From positions 13,844,001-13,908,000 of the forward strand of contig OX621253.1 in the NCBI GenBank assembly GCA_951640165.1: a stretch of DNA of 64,000 bases, written 5' to 3'. The position numbers and the translations under genes were made by a program. This document shows, piece after piece, positions 44,765 through 55,015 of this stretch (position 1 is the stretch's first letter; each line of letters starts with the position of its first letter). The stretch comes from Pseudoips prasinana. Lineage: Eukaryota; Arthropoda; Insecta; Lepidoptera; Nolidae. The notes below the pieces were generated by a model, which saw only the letters and a list, made by a program, of their open reading frames with translations, ran no database searches and was not told the DNA's origin.

Positions 44765-45881
44765 ATGGCATTCAAGGTACGGAACCGTTGTGACGTGTGC
44801 AGTGCAGTGTTGTGCATCAGTGTAATTAGTGATAACAGTGACAAAAAGAAAATACTTAGCATGACTTTTAATAAGTCATAACTTCCCACCAATGATAACT
44901 AAGAGTGATAGTATATACCTAATATCGTGATTTTTATTCCACCACATTTCTAAAGCGAATTAATGTTTATTTCTGTTATAGTTGGTGGTTTTATCCTGCC
45001 TGCTGGCGCTCGCTCACGGCAGCGTAGTCCCCGCAGCCATTGCGGCGGCACCTGTCGCATACGGACCGCCAGCCGTTGCTGCCAGGCTGGAACAGTTCGA
45101 CGCCTTCCCACAGTACAACTATGGGTACAACGTCGCCGATACCCTCACCGGTGACTACAAGAGCCAAACGGAACAACGTAGTGGAGACCTAGTACAGGGC
45201 CAATACTCATTTATCGAGGCGGACGGCACTCGGCGTGTGGTTGATTACGTAGCCGATAACGTTAATGGTTTCAACGCGGTGGTGCGTAACGAACCGTTGG
45301 TAGCCGCAGCGCCTGCTGTCGTTGAGCCTGTGGTGCCAGCTCGTGTCGCTGCCGCACCTGTAGCTGCGCCTGTGGTAACCGCCGCGAGATACGCAGCTGC
45401 CCCCGTAGCCGCTGCTCCTGCTCCAGTCTTCGCCCGTTATGCGTCTGCACCCATCGCCGCCGCTCCCGCACCCGTCTTCGCTCGTTACGCCGCAGCTAAC
45501 TACGCTGCATCTCCCTACTTAGCTCCTTATGCTGCAGCCCCCTACACCACCGCTCCTGTCGTAGCTGCCGGTTACGCCAACCCAGCGGTAGCTGCTGCGT
45601 ACAGGTCGGCTTACAATGCCCCGGTTGCCGCCTACACTGCATACCCCGCTCCAGTATCCGCTTACGCTGCGGCGCCAGTAGCAGCGTACCGCACTCCAGT
45701 GGCTGCTGCGTACGCCACTCCCTTCGCCGCTGCGTACACGACTCCCGTAGCTGCTGCTGCGTACCCTGCACAATTGAGAGCCGCTGTGCCAACCGCGGCT
45801 GCCCCTGCTCCCGTCACGACGCTGCGCGCTGCGCCCGCTAAGATCGTAGAACCTGCGGCAGAAGGTTACCGCTACCCTTGA
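44765..45881 (+). CDS. RR-2 cuticular protein 1 (two exons, 303 aa)
   Basis: This is a structural protein of the chitinous exoskeleton, secreted by epidermal cells. Coding exons are 44765-44776 (Met-Ala-Phe-Lys) and 44982-45881, joined across a 205-base GT-AG intron in phase 0. The start is chosen because it completes the signal peptide [18 protein letters not shown]. Residues about 43-109 form an extended Rebers-Riddiford RR-2 domain ([37 protein letters not shown]), the family known to bind chitin. The tail of about 195 residues is low-complexity, rich in AAPV, ARYA and AAY repeats, and ends in EGYRYP, unlike the YKTAVYA-type end of its two paralogues. It is the longest of the three. A TATA box and initiator lie 82 and 49 bases upstream. 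The RR-2 assignment is certain; stage and tissue of use cannot be read from sequence. Confidence 0.95.
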
Positions 45882-46022
45882 ATTGCCTCATTCGATCGAA
45901 CGACGCCTAGCTCTTACCTCTAAAGACTTGTTTTGTACATACCTTTAGTCTTAATTATTTTTGTTTATTTTTTATGATGAAACGAATAAGTAAATGAATG
46001 ATATTTTAATGTGTTTTTGTTT

Positions 46023-46028
46023 ATTAAA
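46023..46028 (+). terminator. Possible poly(A) signal of cuticle gene 1
   Basis: ATTAAA lies 142 bases after the stop codon. A weaker AATAAG occurs about 40 bases earlier in a stretch (TTTGTTTATTTTTTATGA) resembling the 3' UTRs of the two paralogues. Which one is used is not decidable here. Confidence 0.4.
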
Positions 46029-46169
46029 ATCCCGCTAAGTGCGATTTAGACACACCGAAATAGTGTGAAAAAGAGGTGCGTTATAAATTTGAAGCAAATG
46101 TTTATGTATCTTTTCGTCTGTCTATATGTCGTATAAAAGTCTCTAAACAAACACACATAGCTACAGCCC

Positions 46170-46250
46170 ATAAGAAAGCACTGCTAAAGCTGTCGGTCCT
46201 GTTTCTGATGTGTCCCCGATTTTGTCAACCGGATTATGGAGAACATACTA
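46170..46250 (+). mobile_element. Weak SINE family C fragment
   Basis: AAGCTGTCGGTCCTGTTTCT and CCGGATTATGGAGA vaguely follow the family C body. Confidence 0.3.
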
Positions 46251-46449
46251 CTATAATATGTTTAATTTGTCTAGAAAAGCAGAAATGTATACATATATTA
46301 ATGGTTGGATTGGGAATATGCCAAAGGGCAGATCATATAATTTGCACTCATAGGTTCTTACTGTAACTTCACAGTAGAGCGAATCAAAACTGGTTCAGAC
46401 AGCAGGGCCAAATGCAAAACGATTCGATTGAACCCCTGATCAATAATAG

Positions 46450-46692
46450 TAATATCCTGGGACATTATTCACACGCGGCTATGTGATCCCAAACTAAGCA
46501 GAGCTTGTACTATGGAAACCAGGTAACTGATATACTACATATACTACCTTTCTTTTGTAAATAAATACTTATATTGATAATTACTGGGTGTAATTATCAA
46601 TCTCAGGACAAACAGACATGTACATGTACACAAATATCTGTCCCGGTTGGGAATCGATCCCACGACCTGCAGCAAGTATCTCGCCAACTATG
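46450..46692 (-). mobile_element. SINE family B copy
   Basis: AATATCCTGGGACATTATTC, CTTGTACTATGGAAACCAGG, ATACTACATATACTACC, and antisense box B GGGAATCGATCCCACGAC near the head. Confidence 0.75.
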
Positions 46693-46837
46693 CTTATTAT
46701 TGCTTAATTCGAATCTTTTGTAAAGGGGCTGATTACTTGTCTGTCTATACTACTTATTATAAAACTGTAATAGAACCGTCTTTGTACATTCACACTATTA
46801 AAAGAAAGATCAGGAATAACATTTAGATCATTTTAAA

Positions 46838-46960
46838 TCCTACTAATATTATAAATGTAAAAGTGTGCGAGTACGCATGTGTGTTACTTTTTCACGCAAA
46901 AATTGCATGCGGAATTCATTATGATGAAACTTTGTAGAAATATAGGTTGTATATCCGAAT
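46838..46960 (+). mobile_element. Helitron-like 5' part
   Basis: TCCTACTAATATTATAAATG at the start (TC terminus), TGTGTTACTTTTTCACGC, GATGAAACTTTGTAG; the 3' hairpin and CTAG end are missing. Confidence 0.55.
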
Positions 46961-46993
46961 AACACAACGTAATCTAAAACGTATCTAAAATAT

Positions 46994-47054
46994 GTTTTAT
47001 CGTATATCTTTGGTTCCCTATATTAAATAGGGAAACAAAGATATACGACAAAAC
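46994..47054. repeat. 28-base inverted repeat, 5-base loop
   Basis: GTTTTATCGTATATCTTTGG and its complement with two mismatches; loop ATTAA. It begins right after the truncated Helitron-like piece. Confidence 0.9.
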
Positions 47055-47854
47055 CGCATGTAACCCCGTACGTTATGCTAAATTGATTAAATTCGGTCTC
47101 AAGTTCCGAATGAATCTTAGACCAGGGCTGACAGGAATGACCTGAAGACGGGTTTTAGCTACTGCTTCTGGTATTACAGTGTAAATGTATATATTTTATT
47201 CAGAGCTTAAGTGTTATGCAGTACAAATTGTTATGTAATTTTCTGTTTTTAGCGTAAAATAATTGTCATCTATTCGTTAAGGATAAAAATGTAATCTTTG
47301 TCAAGTTGTCGAAAAAATAATTCTAGATGTACTCTTTCAATCCTACTATTCACTCATACGACGAGTTTAGTCTACTTAGTACTTGTCTGTAAAAAAAAGA
47401 AAACCTATTTAATTTATCTGAAATTCTATTCACAATAGTTTAAGTTAATTATTGGGATAGTAAACCTATTCGAAAATAACAACGAAGCGGTTTAAGAATA
47501 ATAGTTTTTTTTTGAAAAACCATTTTCATTATTTTTGTAAATAGAAAATACTACACTTATAGTCTAGTACTTTCTATCCCACTAAAATATTGTAAATTAC
47601 TCACTAAACTATAACTATCCCAATAACATACTAAAAATGGATTAGAAAATGTTTTTAAAGGAAAACCTTTAATAGGAGTTTCTCATTCACATTACAATAC
47701 TCTCTTAGATCAGTATTTCGTATTCTATCTATATCATGTTATGTACTTTAAATTTAAGATTATTGAACCTGCTTACTAGATTTATTTATTCAGGAGAAGA
47801 GTACACTAGCTTAGAAGAGTTTGTCCTCTCCGTAGAGTACTAGATCAACTGTGA
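47055..47854. other. No recognised feature
   Basis: AT-rich; nothing recognised. Confidence 0.45.
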
Positions 47855-48144
47855 CTGCCTCGTTGGTCTAGCGGTAACGTGTTCACCCGAACGATGTCCT
47901 GAGTTGAAAACTCGGGTCGGGCCAAAAGTTATATTGAGACTTTTCTGTAAAAAAAAGAAAAAATTCTCAACTGAAAAGTGCCTCGGAGAGCACGTAAAGC
48001 AATAAGTCCTGTACCTGACCACTTTCCGGTCGTGTTGCTTGGCATTTCATCGAATAATGAGAGTGATGGAATAGAAAGTGCTCCTGTGTTTGCGCAGATC
48101 TCTATTGAGACTGGCCGCCGTGGCAGTGGCTAGGAGGACATTAT
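47855..48144 (+). mobile_element. SINE family C copy
   Basis: Head GCCTCGTTGGTCTAGCGGTA, box B degenerate (GTTGAAAACTCGGG), body GAGACTTTTCTGTAAAAAA, GAGCACGTAAAGC, TTTCCGGTCGTGTTGC, GACTGGCCGCCGTGGC. Confidence 0.75.
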
Positions 48145-48590
48145 AGAAAGATCATTATGAGGACAGGTTGTCGCTTATATAGACTCGTAACTTTACCCTC
48201 TTGATACTTAATCACTTTATAAAGAATAAGTATATCCGGGTTTGGTAACATAGAGCAAGATAATTATGAAGACAGGTTTCGCTCATATAACTGTTAGCTC
48301 GCTGGGTACTCACTGGTGGTGATCATTTTATAAAGAATAGCTCAAAGGAAGGAGTATACTGATACTGTCCTCAATATCTGGGTTACGTAACATTGAACGT
48401 GATCAAAATGACGGCAGGTTGTCTCTCGTATAGAAACTTAACTAAATCGGCACGTTATTAGACTAACTGGAGTAGAGCTTGTGCTATCCGTAATATGTGA
48501 GTTTGATTGTATAGGGCGAGTCAATATCAAGATAGGTCGTCGTTCATATAGATACTTAAGTCACACACAGAACATTAGCTGCGGAAGCAA
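48145..48590 (+). repeat. Degenerate tandem array, four units of about 108-143 bases
   Basis: Units begin near 48145, 48253, 48396 and 48515, each with AAGAT(A/C)ATTATGA-like, a GACAGGTTGTCGCTCATATA-like core and a TTAATCAC/ATTA-like middle. Unit 3 adds GCTATCCGTAATATGTGAGT, which reappears alone near 50095 (CTATCCGTAATATATGAG). Confidence 0.6.
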
Positions 48591-48961
48591 TACTCGGAGT
48601 TTTAACAAATAATACTTATACGTGCATCCACAAAAACACCTCACACACTCACATACCACACATACACACTCACACAGATAATTTTGCACAAACTTTTATT
48701 TTTCTCATGTTTTATACTGTTAATATGTTCAATACTCCAAGGGGTTGGGGACCTGGTGACCTGAAATACAGGCGTACTAGAGCCTAGTTTGGGCATCAGT
48801 CTTACACAATATTTTTGTTTAATGTTGTACAATTTTCAATGTCTGTAACCATAACGCTATGTACCATGTTATAATATTGTGGAGAGAAGTAAATAATAGT
48901 GATAGATTGATATGAATATCATTAAGAATGCACTCAAGACCTCCATGAACTTATCCCTCCA

Positions 48962-49250
48962 TCTCCCTTTTTTCATCGGACTACAAGGCGTCGCGAGGCT
49001 CTCCACCGCTATGTTGTTGACATCCCATTATGCCGTACGAAGCGTTTTGCTTCCTCTTTCATCAGGCTAAGCTGTGGAACAACCTCCCAAATGACGTTTT
49101 TCCAGACTCATATAACATGGGATTATTCAAGGTTAGAGTGAACAGGCATCTTATGGGTACGCGCGGTCCACCTTTAACCACATCTTCATATACCATCAAG
49201 TGAGACCGTGGTCAAGCGCAAACTCACTGGCATAAAAAAGAAATAATGCT
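48962..49250 (+). pseudogene. Jockey-like LINE ORF2 C-terminal fragment
   Basis: Encodes FHRTTRRREALHRYVVDIPL, then CRTKRFASSFIRLS, a shift near 49070, and AKLWNNLPNDVFPDSYNMGL, FKVRVNRHLMG. This is the conserved C-terminal region after the polymerase of Jockey-type elements. No catalytic part is present. Confidence 0.75.
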
Positions 49251-49335
49251 AAATAAAAGCGCGAGTAAATCCCCTAGTCTACTGCTGCACTACTTTATAA
49301 AGTAATACCCGAAATATCATCAGCACCCTGATTTT

Positions 49336-49682
49336 TTCGGGCAATGTATAAGATTCTATAACAAACTTCCCAATGATATTAGAGAATTGTCTACGAATAA
49401 GTTTAAAAGAATGATTAAAGCCAAATTGTGTAGCAGGGTATATTACAAAATTTCTAATTATTTAAGTGATAAAAGTGCTTGGGATTGAGTTGTTCTGAGT
49501 CAACACACATGATTGTAATTAATCTTAAGTATATTTTATTTAAAAAAAGGATTCCTACTGAGTTTTCTGGCAGTGTTTCTCAGTAGCTGCCACGTCATGC
49601 ACTGCACGGTAGGGTAAAAAAATATGACGATTCCACATAAATGTAAAATTTTTACGGAATAAATGTTTTTGACTTTGACTTT
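49336..49682 (+). mobile_element. LINE 3' end (RFYNKLP type), tail (GACTTT)n
   Basis: Codes for GQCIRFYNKLPNDI-like residues in broken frames (AGAATTGTCTACGAATAAGT), then a 3' UTR (GGATTCCTACTGAGTTTTCT) ending in GACTTTGACTTTGAC. The same segment occurs inverted at 55559-55790. Confidence 0.75.
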
Positions 49683-49900
49683 GACATTGTCCACTGCGGG
49701 AATAGGCCTCCCCGAAATGTTTCTATAACGTTGCCATTTGGAGCGGATTGCCGTAGTCACCGCGCTTGGCATGTGAGAGATGCGACTGCAGTTAGGTGGT
49801 AACTAGTACACAGGTGGGGCTGCTGTCCAACTACCGCCTTAGTCACCTTTTACGACACCCACGGGAAGGTATGGGGTGACCCTGTTATTTTAAGGATATT
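49683..49900 (-). mobile_element. RTE-related fragment
   Basis: ATTGTCCACTGCGGGAATAG and GCCTCCCC (antisense tail), GCAGTTAGGTGGTAACTAGT, CCTTTTACGACACCCACGGG. Abuts the LINE tail. Confidence 0.6.
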
Positions 49901-50427
49901 AAAAATATATGTGGCGAAACAGACCACACGGACGGACTAATTCAAAATATTTTGTTGCTTTAATTACTGTTTTTAAACTGTGTTTATGTAATACATTGTG
50001 AGCTTGATAAGTACAAGTGTATGTAAATACCCAAGTGCTGAATAAATTTCATTATTTCATTATTATATCTGGGCCGGAAAGCACACGGCCATACTATCTA
50101 TCCTATCCGTAATATATGAGTTATGTAAGAAACGTTCATTAGTGGCAATACGTCGAAGGTTTCTTGTAATTTTCTTTTTTATAGTTTTACTGTATATGTT
50201 TAATAAAAGCGCGCGTAAATCCCCTAGCTACTCTAACACTGCGCTGCTTTAATAGGCTCGTGAGAGCGATACAAAAAGGATGTATTTGTATTGTTAAGTA
50301 ACGTAATTAATTCTACAGAGAAGTTGTACTGTATAATGACACTAATTATCTCTGCATAAATAACTACAGATGTTTATATATACGTCACACAGGATCTAAG
50401 TAGTATATGTTACTACATATCCTACTT
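49901..50427. other. No gene; fragments of two repeats
   Basis: 50200-50262 repeats 49250-49305 (AATAAAAGCGCGCGTAAATC against AATAAAAGCGCGAGTAAATC), and 50090-50110 matches the tandem array at 48.5 kb. Confidence 0.45.
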
Positions 50428-50525
50428 ATATCCTGTGTGATCATATCAGTTACCTGGTTTCCATAGTACAAGTACTGCGTAGTTTGGGATCAGATGGCCG
50501 TGTGGAAATAATGTCCCAGGATATT
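50428..50525 (+). mobile_element. SINE family B, 3' part only
   Basis: TATCAGTTACCTGGTTTCCA, AGTTTGGGATCAGATGGCCG, AATAATGTCCCAGGATATTA. Confidence 0.7.
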
Positions 50526-50865
50526 ATTATAATTATTATTTAAATAACTGCTGAGTTAATATAGTGAATCAAGTCAAACGGTTAGTTTGTGTTAGAAGTT
50601 AAAAGTAGCATTGCAAATGAAAGCGATTCAGTTGAGCGTAGGTAATGGTTTTTGTGTATTGTAAAACCAGTGGTGGTACCTGATATAGACTAGTCCTGAA
50701 TAAGGAGACGATGATGATGATGATGATGACTTAATTTTTAAAAATCTACCAGACATATATAACGTATGGAAATAGATATTAAAGCTATTTAGCAAACCTA
50801 AATAATAATAAGCCTATAGAACGACACAAGGCTCGTACTTAATTTACTTCAACTACTACTTTTTA
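50526..50865. other. No recognised feature
   Basis: A short (GAT)n run (about 50709-50727); nothing else. Confidence 0.45.
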
Positions 50866-51565
50866 GGGTTCCGTAGCCAAATGGCAAAAAACAGCCACTT
50901 TTTTCCGAAACTATAAGAGCTGTACTGTTGAAACTTGGTAAGTAGATGTATTCTGTGAACCGCATTAAGATTTTTACACAAAAATAGAAAAAGAACAATA
51001 ATTTTGGGGGGTCGCCATACATAGAACTGATACTCAACATTTTTTTTTCATCGTACCCATACATGGGGGGTGTCTATCGATAGGTCTTCAAAAATGATAT
51101 TGAAGTTTTTTAATATAATTTTTTTCTAAACTGAATAGTTTGCGTGAGAGACACTTCCAAAGTGGTAAAATGAGTGTCCCCCCCTGTAACTTCTACAATA
51201 AGAGAATCATAAAACTAAAAAAAATATATGATGTACATAAATAAAAAAAAAAAAAAAATGTAGATGCCAGCACATCAAGCTACTCCAATCTGTCAAATTT
51301 CCCCAAATGAAAGTGAACCTTATGCTTTTGTAATAAAGTTGTAAATTTATAACAGAAATTTGATAGATTGGGTTAGCTGGATGTGCTGGCGTCTGTACAT
51401 TACCATGAAAACTAACAACGAAAATTGGTTTGAACGAGATCTAGCAAGTAGTTTTTTTTAATACGTCATAAACTGCAATTTGCTTTCATTTAATCAACTG
51501 AAATACTTGCTGCTACGGAACCCTTCATGTGCGAGTCCGACTCGCACTTGGCCGGTTTTTCTTAT
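50866..51565 (+). repeat. Repeat family K with nested MITE D
   Basis: Starts TAGGGTTCCGTAGCCAAATG and ends GCTACGGAACCCTTCATGTG, CGAGTCCGACTCGCACTTGG, CCGGTTTTT. GGGTTCCGTAGC at the start is the inverse of GCTACGGAACCC near the end, suggesting a terminal inverted structure. I recognise this as a widespread lepidopteran repeat but cannot classify it. Confidence 0.65.
51259..51399. mobile_element. Hairpin MITE family D, copy 5, inside repeat K
   Basis: Left arm TGTAGATGCCAGCACATCAA (terminal bases mutated), right arm GGATGTGCTGGCGTCTGTAC. Preceded by an A-run. Confidence 0.85.
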
Positions 51566-51589
51566 TCTGTTGTTTTTTAAAGACAACGC

Positions 51590-51760
51590 TCGCATTAGGA
51601 AAATTAATCCCTGCGACGCGGGGTACTTTACAAACATATAATAGACGGACACAAATTACATCCAGACTCAGAACAATAATTTATGGGTCACGCAAATAGT
51701 TGTCCGGCGCGGGACTCGGACCCGAAGCGGCAAGGCGACTGTCTTAGCCGCTGCGTGCAA
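51590..51760 (-). mobile_element. SINE family D copy
   Basis: ATGGGTCACGCAAATAGTTG, antisense box B CGGGACTCGGACCCGAAG, and GGCGACTGTCTTAGCCGCTG. Matches the 57.1-kb copy. Confidence 0.65.
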
Positions 51761-51929
51761 TCCTTCACAATTGTTATCAATTACATATTAGGTATGTTCC
51801 TATTCTTTTCATTTAATTATTAAATATAAAAAAATAGTTCATTAGTGAAAGTTGTACATGGTAATTTTTAAGGGTTTACGTAGTTTCTACGTATATTCAC
51901 TGTTTGTCTCATTGACATGCTGATTATAT
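51761..51929. other. No recognised feature
   Basis: AT-rich spacer. Confidence 0.4.
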
Positions 51930-52272
51930 TCAGGGGTCAAAATCCGGGTTGGGCCAAAAAAGTGTAGTTATTGGAAGTGGGCAGTGCAGACGGTGTTACA
52001 CCCACGTGCTTCAGAGAGCCCCAAAAGCCGTCGGGCCTCTACACCTGATCATTCTAAGCTTGAGCCAACTTGCCCGCAGAGTACGAGGTCGTGAAATTCC
52101 GGTCGTGTCGCTCGGCGTCCCATCGGATGAGAGTGATGAAATAGAAAGTGCTCCTGTGTTTGCGCACACACTTGTGCACTATAATATATATTATATATTA
52201 ATTATTCTCGCGCAGATGGCCAATCTCTATTGAGACTGGCCGCCGTGGCCGAAATTGGGCTGAGAAGACATT
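51930..52272 (+). mobile_element. SINE family C copy, rearranged
   Basis: GGTCAAAATCCGGGTTGGGC at the head end, CCGTCGGGCCTCTACACCTG, then a misplaced head piece (GCCCGCAGAGTACGAGGTCG) before CCGGTCGTGTCGCTCGGCGT; GACTGGCCGCCGTGGCCGAA; (ATT)n tail. Confidence 0.7.
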
Positions 52273-52535
52273 ATTATTATTATTATTTAAAATTACATTT
52301 TCAGACCGCTTTCACTCAGCATAAATAGTAAAAAGTGAAAATGAGGATGAAAGTCAATGTACGGGGAAATTGTTATTTAAATGATTGTGCAAAGAATAAA
52401 TTCGTTATATCCCCAATTACTGTTTAAATAGATTTATTAAATTGATATATTTTAAAGTAGTTATGTTACAAAGTTTGCGTGGCATTGTTCATTCGTCACC
52501 GCAACGCATCGCCTCGTATCTGCGTATGTATGAAT

Positions 52536-52642
52536 GTACGTGCGTACTTGAAGATATTTAAATTTGGAGATGCCACCAGGATGAAGCAAGCGCACTACCA
52601 CCTACTATAAATGGTCTTAGTGTCAGGCTGAGGATACAGTTC
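52536..52642 (+). promoter_or_regulatory. Core promoter and conserved proximal module of cuticle gene 2
   Basis: TATAAAT at 52606-52612, initiator TACAGTTCACAGCT with likely +1 A at 52638. The block from GTACGTGCGTACTTGAAG (52536) through the TATA box matches the gene 1 and gene 3 promoters almost base for base. Similarity with gene 3 continues upstream to about 52482 (CATTGTTCATTCGTCACCG). Confidence 0.85.
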
Positions 52643-52688
52643 ACAGCTCCAAGCAATCCTGAACACATCTCACCTACACAAAGGAAAA

Positions 52689-53593
52689 ATGGCATTCAAG
52701 GTATGGAACCGTTGTGTCGAGTGCAGTGCAGTGTTATGGAACAGTGATATAACAGTGATTAAACCAACATCTGTGGATTAACAGCATATACTAAAGCTCT
52801 TGATTAGTCAAAGCATATTCGAGCTACTGATTCAATATTAGAGGCGTCTATGTTAACAAATTTACTGTTAGACAGATGGGTTTACAAGTAAAATTTGTAT
52901 TTGTTTTGTTTTTAGTTGGTGGTTGTATCCTGCCTGCTGGCCCTTGCTCATGGCAGCGCCGTGCCTGCAGCCGTCGCCGCGGCCGTGCCAGCAGCTGTTG
53001 CAGCGGCGCCTGTAGCATACGCTGCACCTGCCGTCGCCGCAAGGCTTGAGGAATTCGACACCTTCCCGCAGTACAACTTTGGATACAACGTGGCTGACTC
53101 CCTCTCCGGTGACTACAAGAGCCAGTCGGAACAGCGCAACGGTGACCTGGTACAGGGTCAATATTCCTTCATCGAGGCTGACGGCACTCGTCGCGTGGTT
53201 GACTACGTAGCCGACGCCGTGAACGGATTCAACGCAGTGGTACGCAACGAGCCCTTAGTAGCTGCTGCGCCGGCAGTGGTGGAATCCGTGGTGCCAGCTC
53301 GTATTGCTGCTGCCCCTGTGGTAACTGCTGCAAGATACGCTGCAGCCCCCGTCGCTGCTGCTCCAGCTCCCGTAGTTGCTGCAGCTCCAGCTCCCGTAGT
53401 CGCTCGCTACGCCGCAGCACCCGTCGCCCCTGCTCCTGTGGTCGCCCGTTACGCTGCTGCTCCCGTACCTGCCGCCCGAGTGGTTGCTCCCTACGCCACT
53501 TCCCCCTACGTAGCTCGCTACGCGGCTGCACCGATCGTAGCACCCGGGTACGCGGCTCCCGCAGCGGCGTACAGAACCGCCGTGTACGCTTGA
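52689..53593 (+). CDS. RR-2 cuticular protein 2 (two exons, 229 aa)
   Basis: Secreted, probably chitin-binding cuticle protein, paralogous to the genes at 44.8 and 58.1 kb. Coding exons are 52689-52700 (Met-Ala-Phe-Lys) and 52916-53593, with a 215-base phase-0 intron. The signal peptide [18 protein letters not shown] is followed by an Ala/Val/Pro spacer eight residues longer than in the paralogues, containing a duplicated VPAAVAAA. The RR-2 domain is at residues about 51-117 ([48 protein letters not shown]). The tail consists of [16 protein letters not shown] repeats and ends in YRTAVYA. It resembles gene 3 more than gene 1 in domain and C-terminus. It is intact, with no frameshift. Confidence 0.95.
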
Positions 53594-53678
53594 ATGCCTT
53601 TTTACCTCAAAACTACGCCTGTAAACATCCCTACAAGACTTTTAAATTAAATGTTTTTATTTATTTTTTATGAAACAA

Positions 53679-53684
53679 ATTAAA
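53679..53684 (+). terminator. Probable poly(A) signal of cuticle gene 2
   Basis: ATTAAA, 86 bases after the stop codon, within a 3' UTR segment (TTTATTTTTTATGAAACAAA) shared with gene 3, where the corresponding position reads AATAAA. Confidence 0.6.
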
Positions 53685-53849
53685 ATATTGAGATATTACA
53701 GAAGCATTTTGATTTGATAAAAGTGACAAAGTAATGTAACACACACACATACATTCTCCAAAGTCATCCTTTTCTTTGTAGGTAACAATGGATCATATAG
53801 GCAAAGAATTTTAGCGATTTCCAGTTTAAAATATTTTAATTTAGTCTGG

Positions 53850-54971
53850 CCTTATGTCATCTGGCGATCATGTCCTGGATGACCTGAGGGTACTTGCAAG
53901 GAGGTGTCATTGAATTCCAAGAATTGTCTCATCTTCTCGAAATAATTCGCGGTCATCATCTCACTTACTAAAGGTAAACCCAACTCAGATTCGCAGTACA
54001 TCTGTATATTAGACAATGGACCAATGCTCATGAGTAATAAACACAATTTTGAAATAAAAGTATCTAATTTTGTAAACTGTGGCTCTAAATTTATGTTTCC
54101 AGAAAATTGAGGATAGTTGGATTGTAACAAATTATTTATCCAAATTAGGTATGTTTCTTTTCATTCTTCGATTGGCAGTTACTTTTTCGATTATTTGAAA
54201 TTCGATTCCTTATAACTAGGATAGTGAAAGAACTTTTACTTTGGTGTGATGACCTCCTTGACCCTGAACTTCTGGCTTGAGGATCTGTTGGTTTTTCATT
54301 ATCCATTTCAGTGAGAGTAGTAGCTGCATTAGTAGAGAAATATTATTTTCAGACTCACTAACATCTTCATTTGAATGGTGCAAGTTTCGTCTTATTTTTG
54401 CTATGTTATCATCACTTTCTGCGTCCGAGAAGTCTTGACCGTCATCATTTCCTGATAGTATAACTAAATACTGCTCGAACCCTTTGTCAGACAGATTCAT
54501 CTTCACCGTAATCTGTAATGAAATCTAATCGAAACAGAATATTAGATGTTAACTAATGCATGGTGTACCATATCTGGAACCTTGAAATAAATTGATATTT
54601 TACTACATAAAACAGTAATATTTTGGAATAATAACTTACTTTCGTTTTATATACACTATATCCAATACAAATACTTTTTTTTCACTGCCAAATATTAAAA
54701 ACTCTTATTTTTTTCACAATTTTCAATTAACGAAAATAATGAAATCGCGTCCATCGTCCAAATTGCGTACGATTCTAAATATCAGTCTACAGCGAACACC
54801 TGCTGCTGGCACTGGTGGTGCTGCTGGTGACACTTTCCATAGCTAAATCATTGATAAATGTGTAAAGACTCATCCGTCAGCAAAAAAATGGCGCTAGGAG
54901 TCTTAAAACGAACGCTAGACATGATCATTTCGGTTGTACCAGATATGGCACAATATGCAATGTAGGGTTAA
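53850..54971 (-). mobile_element. Decayed piggyBac-like DNA transposon
   Basis: The right end reads, on the - strand, TTAA then CCCTACATTGC (TTAA at 54968-54971), the piggyBac target-site and terminal pattern. A subterminal CCATATCTGG motif recurs inverted at 54568-54577 and 54938-54948. Transposase fragments lie inside. The left end and most of the catalytic core are missing. Confidence 0.7.
53852..54506 (-). pseudogene. piggyBac-type transposase remnant
   Basis: N-terminal piece at 54216-54506: acidic start MKMNLSDKGFEQYLVILSGN, SDAESDDNIAKIRRNLHHSN. Second piece at 53852-54130 in another register: LDTFISKLCLLLMSIGPLSN, LGLPLVSEMMTANYFEKMRQ, FLEFND, corresponding to the helical region preceding the catalytic DDD core of piggyBac (DDE_Tnp_1_7). 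The catalytic aspartates are absent. Expected full length is about 500-600 aa; about 190 remain. Confidence 0.75.
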
Positions 54972-55015
54972 ACTTTGGTTATTATTAAAATTCTCCATTT
55001 TACCAAAAAAGGAAA

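Noticed and set aside
44579..44881. 100-codon open frame over cuticle gene 1 promoter and exon 1
   Set aside because: It spans the TATA box, 5' UTR and the 5' splice site in a frame unrelated to the paralogues; a chance frame.
45496..45792. Arg/Gln-rich frames antisense to the cuticle exons (also at 53229-53543 and 58609-58797)
   Set aside because: Complement of GC-rich Ala/Pro codon repeats gives open antisense frames; no start context or conservation expected.
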